A stretch of DNA of 64,000 nt from Pseudonocardia sp. SCN 73-27 (GTDB lineage: Bacteria > Actinomycetota > Actinomycetes > Mycobacteriales > Pseudonocardiaceae): the NCBI GenBank assembly GCA_001725415.1, contig MEGH01000006.1, positions 25,022 to 89,021 on the forward strand, given 5' to 3'. The notes below the pieces were generated by a model. The model was not told where the DNA came from. It worked only from the letters and a program-made list of their open reading frames with translations, and made no database searches. Positions 35,386 through 43,909 of this stretch are shown piece after piece; positions within the stretch are counted from its first letter, which is position 1; every line of letters starts with the position of its first letter. A program made the position numbers and the translations under genes.

Positions 35386-35766
35386 ATGCGGATCGGTGAG
35401 CTGGCCCGGCTGGCGGACGTGACCACGCGGACGCTGCGGCACTACGACGAGCTCGGCCTGCTCACCGGGCGCCGCGGTGCGAACGGCTACCGCGTCTACG
35501 ACGACGCCGATCTGCGCACCGTCCGCGAGATCCGGATGCTCGTGGGCCTCGGGTTCGCGCTGGAGGACACGCGCCCGTTCGTCGAGTGTCTGCGGGCGGG
35601 TCACGAGCGGGCGGCGAGCTGTCCCGACTCGCTCGCCGTGCTGCGGCGGCGGATCGCCGAGGTCGACGACTCCGTCGACCGGCTGCACGAGGTCCGCGGT
35701 GAGCTCACCCGCCAGCTCGGCGAGGCCTCGCGCGCCCGCTGCGAGTTCTCCGGCATCGACCCATAG
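35386..35766 (+). CDS. MerR-family transcriptional regulator
   Basis: A 126-residue regulator. The N-terminal winged helix is RIGELARLADVTTRTLRHYDELGLL with the GYRVYDDADLRTVREI wing, followed by the long antiparallel dimerisation helix (about 80-115). Three Cys are present, but the CX2CXCX5C cluster of SoxR is absent, so it is not SoxR. It stands 58 bases before a thioredoxin-like gene on the same strand, a common MerR-target pairing, which suggests thiol or electrophile sensing (inference). Confidence 0.88.
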   Translation: MRIGELARLADVTTRTLRHYDELGLLTGRRGANGYRVYDDADLRTVREIRMLVGLGFALEDTRPFVECLRAGHERAASCPDSLAVLRRRIAEVDDSVDRLHEVRGELTRQLGEASRARCEFSGIDP

Positions 35767-35824
35767 CGCCCGCACGCCCCGTCAGGTCGACCACACCCTT
35801 CGCACGACGTTCCCGGGAGGAACC

Positions 35825-36172
35825 ATGTCCGCACCCGACCTGCCTGCCGTCACCGACGCCACGTTCGCCACCGAGGTCCTGGGCTCCGACGTGCCGGTGC
35901 TCGTCGACTTCTGGGCGACCTGGTGCCCGCCCTGCCGCATGATCGTCCCGGTGCTCGCGCAGATCGCGCGGGAGCGGGAGGGCGGGCTGCGGATCGTGTC
36001 GGTCGATGCCGACGTCAACCCGCTGGTCTGCCGCGACACCGGCATCATGGCGATGCCGACGCTGGACCTGTACGTCGGTGGGGAGCGGGTGGCGAGGGTC
36101 GTGGGGGCACGGCCGAAGTCGGCACTCGACGCAGTGCTCGACGAGCACCTGCCCACCCCGGCCCGCACCTGA
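35825..36172 (+). CDS. Thioredoxin with a WCPPC active site
   Basis: A 115-residue thioredoxin fold protein. The active site is ATWCPPCRMI, with Pro replacing the Gly of standard WCGPC, which raises redox potential in homologues. The cis-Pro loop AMPTLDLYVGGE and C-terminal helix are intact. No signal peptide is present, so it is cytoplasmic. A GGGAGG site precedes ATG 35825. It probably shares a transcript with the MerR gene. Confidence 0.88.
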   Translation: MSAPDLPAVTDATFATEVLGSDVPVLVDFWATWCPPCRMIVPVLAQIAREREGGLRIVSVDADVNPLVCRDTGIMAMPTLDLYVGGERVARVVGARPKSALDAVLDEHLPTPART

Positions 36173-36205
36173 CGACCCGCCTCGTAGTCGGGGAGCACCG
36201 AACCG

Positions 36206-36256
36206 CGCGCAACCTCATGGTTGTCCTGGCGCCGGACGACGACCATGAGGTTGCGG
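36206..36256 (+). repeat. Palindromic element copy C
   Basis: A 51-bp element whose arms gcaacctcatggttgtc and gacgaccatgaggttgc pair over 17 positions with one mismatch, the best palindrome of the family. It lies just after the thioredoxin gene and before the recQ remnant. Confidence 0.8.
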
Positions 36257-36267
36257 CCGATCTGCCG

Positions 36268-36285
36268 CGCGCAACCTGACGGTCC
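36268..36285 (+). repeat. Half copy of the palindromic element
   Basis: CGCGCAACCTGACGGTCC repeats the left half of the element 11 bases after copy C. The right half is missing, and recQ-derived sequence follows. Confidence 0.55.
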
Positions 36286-36350
36286 TCCCAGGGCCCGGAG
36301 CTGCATCTCGCGGCGCACCTGCTCGCGACGCCGACCGGCGCAGGCGGCGG

Positions 36351-37292
36351 GTCGTCGACCGTGCCGTCGACCTGTCGGGGTGTGGGCTCGTCCACTGCGC
36401 GACCCGGCGAGAGAGCATGCGGCTCGCGGACGGGCTGCCGCCCGCGGTGTGGCCGCCGCGGCCTGTCACGCAGGCCTCGGGCGGCGCCGTCGCGACGAGG
36501 TGTACGACGGCGTCATGAACGGCGGCCTCGACGTCGTCGTCGCCACGTCGGCGTTCGGGACGGGGATCGACAAGCCCGACGTGCGGTTCGTGCTGCACGC
36601 CGCCGCACCCGCGTCGCTGGACGCCTGCTACCAGGAGATCGGACGGGCGGGCCGCGACGGCGACCCGGCCGCGGTGGAGCTGCACCACCACGGCGACGAC
36701 CTGCACCTGCAGCGGTTCCTCACGGCGCGCCGCTCGCGTCCCGACGCGGTGCGCGCCGCGTTCGACGTACTCGACCGGGAGGAGCCGCGGACGGTCCGCG
36801 AGGTGGTCGCCGCCTCGGGGCTGTCGCGGCAGCGCGGTTCGGCGGCGGTGAACCTGCTGGAGCTCGTGGGCGCGGCCGAGGGCGATGCCGACGCCCGGCT
36901 CCGGCGCACCGCGATGCCCGCCGACGAGGCGGTCCGCGCCGCGGTGGAGGCGGCGGGAGATCGTGCGGTCGCGGATCGACGTGATGCGCGGGTACGCGGA
37001 GAAAACCGACTGTCGTCGTCGCATGCTGCTCGGCTACTTCGGCGAGACCCGGCCCGCGCCGTGCGGCACGTGCGACAACTGCGACGCGGGGACGTCGCGC
37101 GACGACGCCGGGGACGTCCCGGAGGGGGTTCCGGCCGCGCAGGAGGCGGTGCGGGACCCGGAGTTCGGCGACGGCGTCGTGATGTCGGTCGAGCCGCACC
37201 GGATGACCGTGCTGTTCACCGAGCACGGCTACCGGACGTTCGCGCTCGACGCCGTCCGCGCCCTCGACCTCGTCGAGCCGGTCGAGGCCTGA
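36351..37292 (+). pseudogene. Decayed recQ-type helicase, N-terminally truncated with two frameshifts
   Basis: Three frames carry consecutive RecQ pieces. Frame 3 (36351-36437) has GLVHCATRRESMRLADGL. Frame 2 (36440 to about 36952) has ARGVAAAACHAGLG, VVVATSAFGTGIDKPDVRFV (motif V), and YQEIGRAGRDG (motif VI). Frame 3 (about 36955-37292) has RIDVMRGYAEKTD and the zinc domain CRRRMLLGYFG with CGTCDNCDAG. Helicase motifs I to IV are absent; palindromic elements stand where they should be. The gene cannot make a working helicase. Sequencing error could explain the shifts but not the missing half. Confidence 0.85.
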
Positions 37293-37318
37293 GCCGGGTC
37301 CTCCGAGGACGTCCACCC

Positions 37319-37327
37319 TGTGGACAA
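37319..37327 (-). promoter_or_regulatory. DnaA-box-like site upstream of dnaE2
   Basis: TGTGGACAA, the complement of TTGTCCACA, ends 9 bases before the LexA box. The neighbouring ttcctcgatcga also occurs beside the imuA' DnaA site. Confidence 0.45.
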
Positions 37328-37336
37328 CTTCCTCGA

Positions 37337-37352
37337 TCGAACAGATGTTCGA
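37337..37352 (+). promoter_or_regulatory. LexA (SOS) box of dnaE2
   Basis: TCGAACAGATGTTCGA matches the actinobacterial SOS consensus perfectly, immediately before the -10 element. Confidence 0.93.
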
Positions 37353-37353
37353 C

Positions 37354-37359
37354 TAGACT
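37354..37359 (+). promoter_or_regulatory. -10 element of dnaE2, leaderless
   Basis: TAGACT ends 7 bases before the GTG start, so the mRNA probably begins at the start codon. Confidence 0.55.
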
Positions 37360-37366
37360 CGGGCGC

Positions 37367-40300
37367 GTGGGTTTCAACAATCCCGACGTCAGCTGGGCCG
37401 AGCTGGAGTCGGTACTCTCCGGCAGGCCTCGCGACGGGGCGAGCCTCACCGGCGGCCCCCCGGAGGGCGATGGTGGCGACAGTCCTGCCTGGTCACGCAA
37501 GCGCGAGCCGTACCAGGCTCCGCCGTTCACGGCCGGTGGGGGCGAGCGGGTGCCCTACGCCGAGCTGCACTGCCATTCGAACTTCAGTTTTCTCGACGGC
37601 GCGAGCCATCCCGAGGAGCTCGTCGAGGAGGCGGCCCGGCTGGGGCTCGAGGCGATCGCCCTCACCGACCACGACGGGATGTACGGGGTGGTCCGGTTCG
37701 CCGAGGCGGCGGCGGAGCTGGGGGTGGCCACGGTCTTCGGTGCCGAGCTGAGCCTGGGGCTGTCCGCGCCGCAGAACGGGGTGCCCGATCCCGAGGGCGA
37801 CCATCTGCTGCTGCTGGCCCGTGATCCTGAGGGCTACCGGGCGCTGTGCCGGGTGATCAGCAAGGCGCAGATCGAGGGCGAGGAGAAGGGCCGCCCGGTG
37901 TACGACCTGGAGCACGTCGTCGGGGAGACGGCGGGCCGGGTCGTGGCGCTCACCGGGTGTCGCAAGGGTGCGGTGCAGCGGGCGTTGCGGGCGGGTGGGC
38001 CCGCGGCGGCCGAGGAGGCGCTCACGTGGCTGGTCGAGTGGTTCGGGCGCGAGCACGTCGTCGTCGAGCTCACGCAGCACGGGCTGCCGGGCGACACCGA
38101 ACGCAACGACGCGCTGGCCGCCCTCGCGGCCCGCGCGGGCCTGCCGACGGTGGCCACCACCGCGGCCCACTACGCCACGCCGGCGCGATACCCGCTGGCC
38201 GGGGCGCTGTCGGCGGTCCGGGCCCGGCGCAGTCTCGACGAGGCCGACGGCTGGCTCCCGCCCGCGGGTACGACACACCTGCGGTCGGGCGCGGAGATGG
38301 CGGCGCGCTTCGAGGCCCGGTACCCGGGCGCGGTGGCCCGGGCGGCGGCGCTGGGCAGGGAGTGCGCCTTCACGATCGACCTGGTGGCGCCCGACCTGCC
38401 GCCGTTCGACGTCCCCGAGGGGCACGACGAGACGTCGCTGCTGTGGGAGCGGGTGCGCAAGGGGGCGATGTGCCGCTACGGCAGCCAGGCGGAGAACCCC
38501 GAGGCGGCCGAGACGATCGAGCACGAGATGGCGATCATCGTCGAGAAGAAGTTCCCGGGGTACTTCCTGATCGTCCACGACATCGTCGAGTTCTGCGGAA
38601 GGGAGGACATCCTCTGCCAGGGCCGGGGGTCGGCGGCCAACTCCGCGGTCTGTTACGCGCTGGGCATCACCCATGTCGACGCGGTGGCCAGCGGCCTGCT
38701 GTTCGAGCGGTTCCTCTCCCCGGCGCGCGACGGCTACCCCGACATCGACCTCGACATCGAGTCGGGCCGCCGCGAGGAGGTCATCCAGTACGTCTACGGC
38801 AGGTACGGGCGGGGCTGCGCCGCGCAGGTCGCCAACGTCATCACCTACCGGCCGCGCTCGGCGGTGCGCGACATGGCCAAGGCGCTGGGCTTCTCGCCCG
38901 GCCAGCAGGACGCCTGGAGCAAGCAGATCGAGCGCTGGCACGGCATCGGCGGCCCCGACGGCCCGCCGACGCCCGAGGGGATGCCGCCCGCGGTGCTCGC
39001 TCTCGCCGAGCAGCTGCTCGGGTTCCCCCGCCACCTGGGCATCCACTCCGGCGGCATGGTCATCTGCGACCGTCCGGTGTCGGAGGTCGTGCCCGTGGAG
39101 TGGGCGCGGATGGAGGACCGCACCGTCGTGCAGTGGGACAAGGACGACTGTGCGGCCGCAGGCCTGGTGAAGTTCGACCTGCTCGGCCTGGGGATGCTCA
39201 CCGCGCTGCACACGATGATCGACCTCGTCGCCGCGCACCACGACCGGGAGGTGGAGCTGCACGAGCTGCAGCCGACCGATCCCGAGGTCTACGCGATGCT
39301 GCAGCGGGCCGACTCGGTCGGGGTGTTCCAGGTCGAGTCACGGGCGCAGATGGCCACCTTGCCCCGGTTGAGACCGGAACGCTTCTACGACCTTGTGGTG
39401 GAGGTCGCGCTGATCCGGCCCGGCCCGATCCAGGGCGGCTCCGTGCACCCCTACATCCGGCGCCGCCGCGGCCTGGAGACCTGGCACCACGAGCACCCGC
39501 TGCTCGAGGGGGCGCTCCAGAAGACCCTGGGGGTGCCGCTGTTCCAGGAGCAGCTCATGCAGGTCGCGGTCGACGTGGCCGGGTTCTCCGCGGCCGACGC
39601 CGACGAGCTGCGCCGCGCGATGGGCTCCAAACGGTCGACGGAGAAGATGGAACGGCTGCGCGGCCGCTTCTTCGACGGCATGGCCGCCAACGGGATCACC
39701 GGCGAGGTGGCCGACGGCATCTTCACCAAGATGCTGGCCTTCGCGAACTTCGGCTTCCCCGAGAGCCACTCGATCAGCTTCGCGTCGCTGGTCTACTACA
39801 GCGCCTGGTTCAAGCGGTACTACCCGGCCGCCTTCTGCGCCGCGCTGCTGAACTCGCAGCCGATGGGGTTCTACTCGCCGCAGTCGCTGGTGGCCGACGC
39901 CCGCAGGCACGGGGTCCTCGTCCGCGGCCCCGACGTCTGCGAGGGCGGCGCGGAGGCGACGCTGGAGCCCGACCCGCGCAGCGAGGGCGGGGTCGCGATC
40001 CGGCTCGGGATGGGTGAGGTGCGCTCGGTCGGGATCGACAAGGCGGAGGAGATCGAGGCCGAACGCGTCCGCAACGGCCGCTACCGCGACCTGGCCGATC
40101 TGGCCCGCCGGGTCCGGCTCACCGCGCCGCAGGCCGAGGCGCTGGCCACCGCGGGGGCGTTCGGCTGCTTCGGGATCGACCGCCGGTCCGCGTTGTGGGC
40201 GGCAGGGGTGGTCGCGGCGGTGCGGCCGGAGCACCTGCCGGGGGCCGCCGTCGGGATGGAGGCGCCTGCCCTGCCGGGGATGACCGAGGTCGAGCTCACC

Positions 40301-40804
40301 GTCTCCGACGTGTGGGCCACCGGTGTCTCGCCCGACAGCCATCCGATCGAGCACCTGCGCGCGACGCTCGACGGCCTCGGCGCGGTGCGCATCGACATGC
40401 TCGACGAGGTCGGCAGGCGGGCCATGGCAGGGACCGCGCGGCGGACCGGCCGCGGGGGGCGGGGCGGCTCGGAGGGCGGCGACGCGGTCGTCGAGACCCT
40501 CGACCCCTACGATCCCGACGTGCGGCCGCCCCGGGTGCTGGTGGGCGGGCTGGTGACGCACCGCCAGCGCCCCGCCACCGCGGGCGGGGTCACGTTCATC
40601 AACCTCGAGGACGAGAGCGGCATGCTCAACGTGACGTGCTCGGAGGGGCTGTGGGCCCGGTACCGGTCGGTGGCACTCGGCAGCAGCGCGCTGCTGGTGC
40701 GGGGGCGGCTGGAACGCAGCCCGGAAGGCGTCCTCAACCTGGTGGCCGATCGCATGCAGAAGTTGGCGCTGGCGATCGCCGTCCCGTCGCGCGATTTCCG
40801 ATGA
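37367..40804 (+). CDS. dnaE2: Error-prone DNA polymerase DnaE2
   Basis: A 1145-residue C-family polymerase alpha subunit. The PHP domain starts at about 65 (AELHCHSNFSFLDGASHPEEL). The palm has catalytic aspartates in YPDIDLDIES near 457-466. The fingers and tandem HhH follow, and a C-terminal OB fold (TFINLEDESGMLNVTCSEG) ends at about 1120. It lacks the long tail of replicative DnaE1 and is preceded by a perfect LexA box, both marks of DnaE2. It acts with ImuA' and ImuB, encoded 3.4 kb upstream, in damage-induced mutagenesis. GTG 37367 gives MGFNNPDVSWAELE. Confidence 0.95.
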   Translation: MGFNNPDVSWAELESVLSGRPRDGASLTGGPPEGDGGDSPAWSRKREPYQAPPFTAGGGERVPYAELHCHSNFSFLDGASHPEELVEEAARLGLEAIALTDHDGMYGVVRFAEAAAELGVATVFGAELSLGLSAPQNGVPDPEGDHLLLLARDPEGYRALCRVISKAQIEGEEKGRPVYDLEHVVGETAGRVVALTGCRKGAVQRALRAGGPAAAEEALTWLVEWFGREHVVVELTQHGLPGDTERNDALAALAARAGLPTVATTAAHYATPARYPLAGALSAVRARRSLDEADGWLPPAGTTHLRSGAEMAARFEARYPGAVARAAALGRECAFTIDLVAPDLPPFDVPEGHDETSLLWERVRKGAMCRYGSQAENPEAAETIEHEMAIIVEKKFPGYFLIVHDIVEFCGREDILCQGRGSAANSAVCYALGITHVDAVASGLLFERFLSPARDGYPDIDLDIESGRREEVIQYVYGRYGRGCAAQVANVITYRPRSAVRDMAKALGFSPGQQDAWSKQIERWHGIGGPDGPPTPEGMPPAVLALAEQLLGFPRHLGIHSGGMVICDRPVSEVVPVEWARMEDRTVVQWDKDDCAAAGLVKFDLLGLGMLTALHTMIDLVAAHHDREVELHELQPTDPEVYAMLQRADSVGVFQVESRAQMATLPRLRPERFYDLVVEVALIRPGPIQGGSVHPYIRRRRGLETWHHEHPLLEGALQKTLGVPLFQEQLMQVAVDVAGFSAADADELRRAMGSKRSTEKMERLRGRFFDGMAANGITGEVADGIFTKMLAFANFGFPESHSISFASLVYYSAWFKRYYPAAFCAALLNSQPMGFYSPQSLVADARRHGVLVRGPDVCEGGAEATLEPDPRSEGGVAIRLGMGEVRSVGIDKAEEIEAERVRNGRYRDLADLARRVRLTAPQAEALATAGAFGCFGIDRRSALWAAGVVAAVRPEHLPGAAVGMEAPALPGMTEVELTVSDVWATGVSPDSHPIEHLRATLDGLGAVRIDMLDEVGRRAMAGTARRTGRGGRGGSEGGDAVVETLDPYDPDVRPPRVLVGGLVTHRQRPATAGGVTFINLEDESGMLNVTCSEGLWARYRSVALGSSALLVRGRLERSPEGVLNLVADRMQKLALAIAVPSRDFR

Positions 40805-40835
40805 GAATGCGATTTCGGTGAACATTCGGACAGCA

Positions 40836-40870
40836 CCGGACACCCCGCCCCGAAAAGGTGGGGTGTCCGG
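40836..40870. terminator. Terminator between dnaE2 and the acetate transporter
   Basis: CCGGACACCCC (40836-40846) pairs exactly with GGGGTGTCCGG (40860-40870) around a 13-base loop between convergent genes. Confidence 0.85.
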
Positions 40871-40883
40871 CGGAAGAACGGAC

Positions 40884-41525
40884 CTACTTGACCATCGGGT
40901 TACCCATGGGCATGGCACGCCCACCGAGATCCTGACCGATCCCGTCCACCAGGATGTAGGCGAAGATCGCGCAGAAGACGAACGTCGTGATGCCGGCGAT
41001 CGGGAACAGGCCGGTATTGCCCGCGCTGACGCCGATGAATGCCAGTGCGAACGTGACGTCGACGAACACGAGCCCCAGCGTGTACATGATGGGGAGGCGC
41101 AGGGTCGCCACCGTCAGGAGCACGAAGACGATCAGGAACGCCAGCAGGTACGTCCGCTGCACGGAGGCGACCTGGGCGGCCTGCGTGACGCCCCACCAGC
41201 CGCTGGTCAGGCCGATCAGGAGCACGCCGAAGCTGGCCCAGAAGCCGGCGAACGTGCCGAGCACGGCGGCGACCGTGCTCATCCCGGCACGGCCGGCCCA
41301 GACCGTGGCGACCAGCATGAACACGCCCGTGCAGATCGCGACGGCGGGAATCATCCCGCCGGGGAGCGTCGCCGTGTCGAGATAGCCGACGAACCAGAGA
41401 CCGAGGGTGATTCCGCCCGGTAGAAATGTCGCCAGACCGAGCAGGAGGGGATTGCCGACAGGGGCCGGGGCAGCTGTTTCGGTAGCGGCATGCGCCCCGG
41501 ACTGCACGTCGCTTTCAACGCTCAT
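40884..41525 (-). CDS. GPR1/FUN34/YaaH (SatP) family acetate transporter
   Basis: A 213-residue protein with six hydrophobic helices and the family N-terminal motif GNPLLLGLATFLPGGITLGL. The conserved segments FAGFWASFG and VFVDVTFALAFIG are present. Members move acetate or succinate with protons. The C-terminus PMGNPMVK is short. ATG 41525 has a GAGGAG site. The 274-base region to mfpA is divergent and must hold both promoters, though I see no clear elements. Confidence 0.87.
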   Translation of the reverse strand: MSVESDVQSGAHAATETAAPAPVGNPLLLGLATFLPGGITLGLWFVGYLDTATLPGGMIPAVAICTGVFMLVATVWAGRAGMSTVAAVLGTFAGFWASFGVLLIGLTSGWWGVTQAAQVASVQRTYLLAFLIVFVLLTVATLRLPIMYTLGLVFVDVTFALAFIGVSAGNTGLFPIAGITTFVFCAIFAYILVDGIGQDLGGRAMPMGNPMVK

Positions 41526-41799
41526 GACCACACTCCTCGTCGAGACGGTCACCGATGACGTCCGACGCCATCGGTGCTCCGATTGTGCGCCCCGGCAGTG
41601 CGGAAGACACCCCTGCGAACGGGCAGTGCCGCCCATGGATCAGGTGAACCCATCGTGACGACAGGACTGATCGAGCCGAATTCGAATCGAATGACGGATG
41701 CCGGGAGCACCTAGTGGACCGGGCAGTACGACGGGACGGTCGGTGGGATGTGGCACCGTGCGTCCGGACGGGACGGTCGGTGGAGCCGGAGGAGTAGTG

Positions 41800-42423
41800 G
41801 TGGCGGAGTCGCCGGAGACGGTCGAGGTGGCGGAGGAGGTCCACGAGGACGAGGACTTCTCGGAGATCGTGGCGGCCGACGAGCACTGGGTTCGGCGACG
41901 CTTCGTGCGCTGCTCGTTCACCGGATCGGACCTGCGCGGACTGCGGACGGAGGCCTGCACCTTCGACGAGTGCGACTTCGCGCGTGCCGATCTCGGGGAC
42001 TCCCGGCACCGCGGGACGGCCCTGCGGACGTGCACGTTCCAGGGCGTGACGTTGCTGGGTGCGGAGTTCCACGGGTGCTCGCTGCTGGGCAGCAGCCTGC
42101 TCGGGGCGCGGTTGCGGCCGATCTCGTTCGCCGACTGCGACCTGACGCTGGTCGCGCTGGGCCGTGCCGACCTGCGGAAGACCGACCTGTCGGGGCTGCG
42201 GATGCGGGAGGTCAACCTCGTGGAGGCCGATCTGCGGGAGGCCGATCTGTCGGGGGCCGATCTGTCCGGTGCCCGGCTGCGCGACGCCCGCCTCGAGGGC
42301 GCCGACCTGCGCGGCACCCGCATCGACGCCGACGGCCTGGTGCAGGCGCGGCTGACGGGGGCGAAGGTCGACGCCGAGACGGCGGTCCGGTTCGCGGTGG
42401 CGCACGGCCTCGTCATCAGCTGA
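41800..42423 (+). CDS. mfpA: MfpA-like pentapeptide repeat protein
   Basis: A 207-residue right-handed quadrilateral beta-helix protein. From about residue 38, pentapeptide units of the A(D/N)LxX type run to about 195, with CSFTGSDLRGL, CTFDECDFARADL, RHRGTALRTCTFQGVTLLG, LRPISFADCDLTL and AVAHGLVIS. This follows mycobacterial MfpA closely. MfpA mimics B-form DNA, binds gyrase and lowers fluoroquinolone susceptibility. The N-terminal 30 residues are acidic and extra. GTG 41800 is chosen because GGAGGAG at 41788-41794 is 5 bases upstream; GTG 41797 is too close. Confidence 0.85.
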   Translation: MAESPETVEVAEEVHEDEDFSEIVAADEHWVRRRFVRCSFTGSDLRGLRTEACTFDECDFARADLGDSRHRGTALRTCTFQGVTLLGAEFHGCSLLGSSLLGARLRPISFADCDLTLVALGRADLRKTDLSGLRMREVNLVEADLREADLSGADLSGARLRDARLEGADLRGTRIDADGLVQARLTGAKVDAETAVRFAVAHGLVIS

Positions 42424-42509
42424 CGGCCCGGCCCGGCCCGACTCGGCCCGGCCCGGCCCCGGAAGCCGAGCCGCGCGGCCGCGCGGGCCGCTCCCGACAC
42501 CCTGGAGCG

Positions 42510-42554
42510 CGACCCGGGACTGGTCCGGACCATGATCGAACCAGTACCGGGTCG
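42510..42554. terminator. Terminator between mfpA and the DUF3017 gene
   Basis: CGACCCGG plus ACTGGT pair with ACCAGT plus CCGGGTCG, 14 pairs with single-base bulges around a 15-base loop. It follows a CCCGG-rich tract (42425-42463). Confidence 0.75.
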
Positions 42555-42591
42555 AGCTCGGGGCGAAGAAGGCCGGCGGCGGATCGCAGGG

Positions 42592-42903
42592 TCAGGGTGC
42601 CGACAGGCGCACGCGCGTGATCGTCACCGCGAGGATGGTCATGACCAGGCCGAAGCTGGAGTACAGGAGCACGTCGACGACCTTGCTGCGGATCGCCAGC
42701 AGCCCGGTGCGCTCCTGCGGCAGGATCACCCGCAGCACTGCAGCGACGATCAGCGCCCCGCCGAGCAGCACCGCGCCCTCGCGCCAGTGCGCCGTGAGCA
42801 CCCGCTGCATCCCGGCGAGCGCGATGGCCAGCACCAGCAGCAGCCCGCCGTGGTCGGCGAGCACGGCCCGCCAGCCGCGGCGGGCACCGTCGGCATCGGT
42901 CAT
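42592..42903 (-). CDS. DUF3017 small membrane protein
   Basis: A 103-residue protein with three hydrophobic helices: [39 protein letters not shown] and [19 protein letters not shown]. The pattern and the position directly after folD match DUF3017 (Rv3355c). ATG 42903 overlaps the folD stop by four bases, so it is coupled to it. Function is unknown. Confidence 0.83.
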   Translation of the reverse strand: MTDADGARRGWRAVLADHGGLLLVLAIALAGMQRVLTAHWREGAVLLGGALIVAAVLRVILPQERTGLLAIRSKVVDVLLYSSFGLVMTILAVTITRVRLSAP

Positions 42904-43760
42904 CCGAGGGCTCGCTCGGCGGCCTCGACGACGTTGGTGAGCAGCATGGCGCGCGTCATCGGGCCGACGCCGCCGGGCATGGGCGCGAGCAGCCCGGCGA
43001 CCTCGGCGACCTCGGGGGCGACGTCGCCGACGAGCCCGATGTCGGTGCGGGTGACGCCGACGTCGAGGACGGTGGCGCCGGGGCGCACCATGTCGGCGGT
43101 GATCAGCCCGCGCACGCCGGCGGCGGCCACGACGATGTCGGCGCGGCGGACCTCCTCGGCGAGGTCGCGGGTACCGGTGTGGCAGAGGGTGACCGTCGAG
43201 TTCTCGCTGCGCCGGGTGAGGAGCAGTCCGAGGGGCCGGCCGACGGTGACGCCACGGCCGACGACGGCGACCCGGGCGCCGTCGAGCTCGACGTCGTAGC
43301 GCCGGCACAGCTCGACGATGCCGCGCGGGGTGCAGGGCAGCGGGCCGGGCTCGTTGAGGACGAGCCGTCCGAGGTTGGAGGGGTGCAGGCCGTCGGCGTC
43401 CTTGTCGGGGTCGATGCGCTCGAGTGCGGCGCCGGAGTCGAGGCCCTTCGGCAGGGGCAGTTGCACGATGTAGCCGGTGCACTCGGGGTCGGCGTTGAGC
43501 TCGTCGATGGCGCGCTCGACGTCGGCCTGGGTGGCGTCGGCCGGGAGGTCGCGGCGGATCGAGCGGATGCCGACCTTCTCGCAGTCGCGGTGCTTGGCCC
43601 GCACGTAGGAGTGGGATCCGGGGTCGTCGCCGACGAGGACCGTCCCGAGTCCGGGTGTCGCTCCCGCCGCCGTGAGCTTCTGCACGCGGGCCGAGAGCTC
43701 GACGAGCATCTCCGCCAGGGTCGCCTTGCCGTCCATCACCGTCGCCGTCACGACGCCCAT
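42900..43760 (-). CDS. folD: Bifunctional methylenetetrahydrofolate dehydrogenase/cyclohydrolase
   Basis: A 286-residue FolD. The substrate motif [16 protein letters not shown] holds the catalytic Tyr and Lys, [12 protein letters not shown] and [11 protein letters not shown] complete the site, and [17 protein letters not shown] binds NADP. It interconverts 5,10-methylene-, methenyl- and 10-formyl-THF, supplying purN and purH. ATG 43760 ([18 protein letters not shown]) is preferred to a TTG three codons earlier. It is divergent from icd. Confidence 0.95.
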   Translation of the reverse strand: MGVVTATVMDGKATLAEMLVELSARVQKLTAAGATPGLGTVLVGDDPGSHSYVRAKHRDCEKVGIRSIRRDLPADATQADVERAIDELNADPECTGYIVQLPLPKGLDSGAALERIDPDKDADGLHPSNLGRLVLNEPGPLPCTPRGIVELCRRYDVELDGARVAVVGRGVTVGRPLGLLLTRRSENSTVTLCHTGTRDLAEEVRRADIVVAAAGVRGLITADMVRPGATVLDVGVTRTDIGLVGDVAPEVAEVAGLLAPMPGGVGPMTRAMLLTNVVEAAERALG

Positions 43761-43863
43761 TGTCCCCAACGTCGTCGGCGCACGTCACGGCCCCGCCCGC
43801 GTGTGTCGGGTCGCATCGGGGGAGCGCGGTGGAGGTCACCCGGGCGCGCCGGAGCTTTACCAG

Positions 43864-43869
43864 TACGCT
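43864..43869 (+). promoter_or_regulatory. Possible -10 element for icd
   Basis: TACGCT lies 40 bases before the icd ATG, which has a GAGAGGAGAG ribosome site. Confidence 0.35.
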
Positions 43870-43909
43870 TGTCCGGAGAAGACGCGTCCCGAGAGGAGAG
43901 CCCGCCGAC

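Noticed and set aside
42425-42463. CCCGG-rich tract as a regulatory repeat
   Set aside because: Simple low-complexity GC tract after mfpA with no further pattern.
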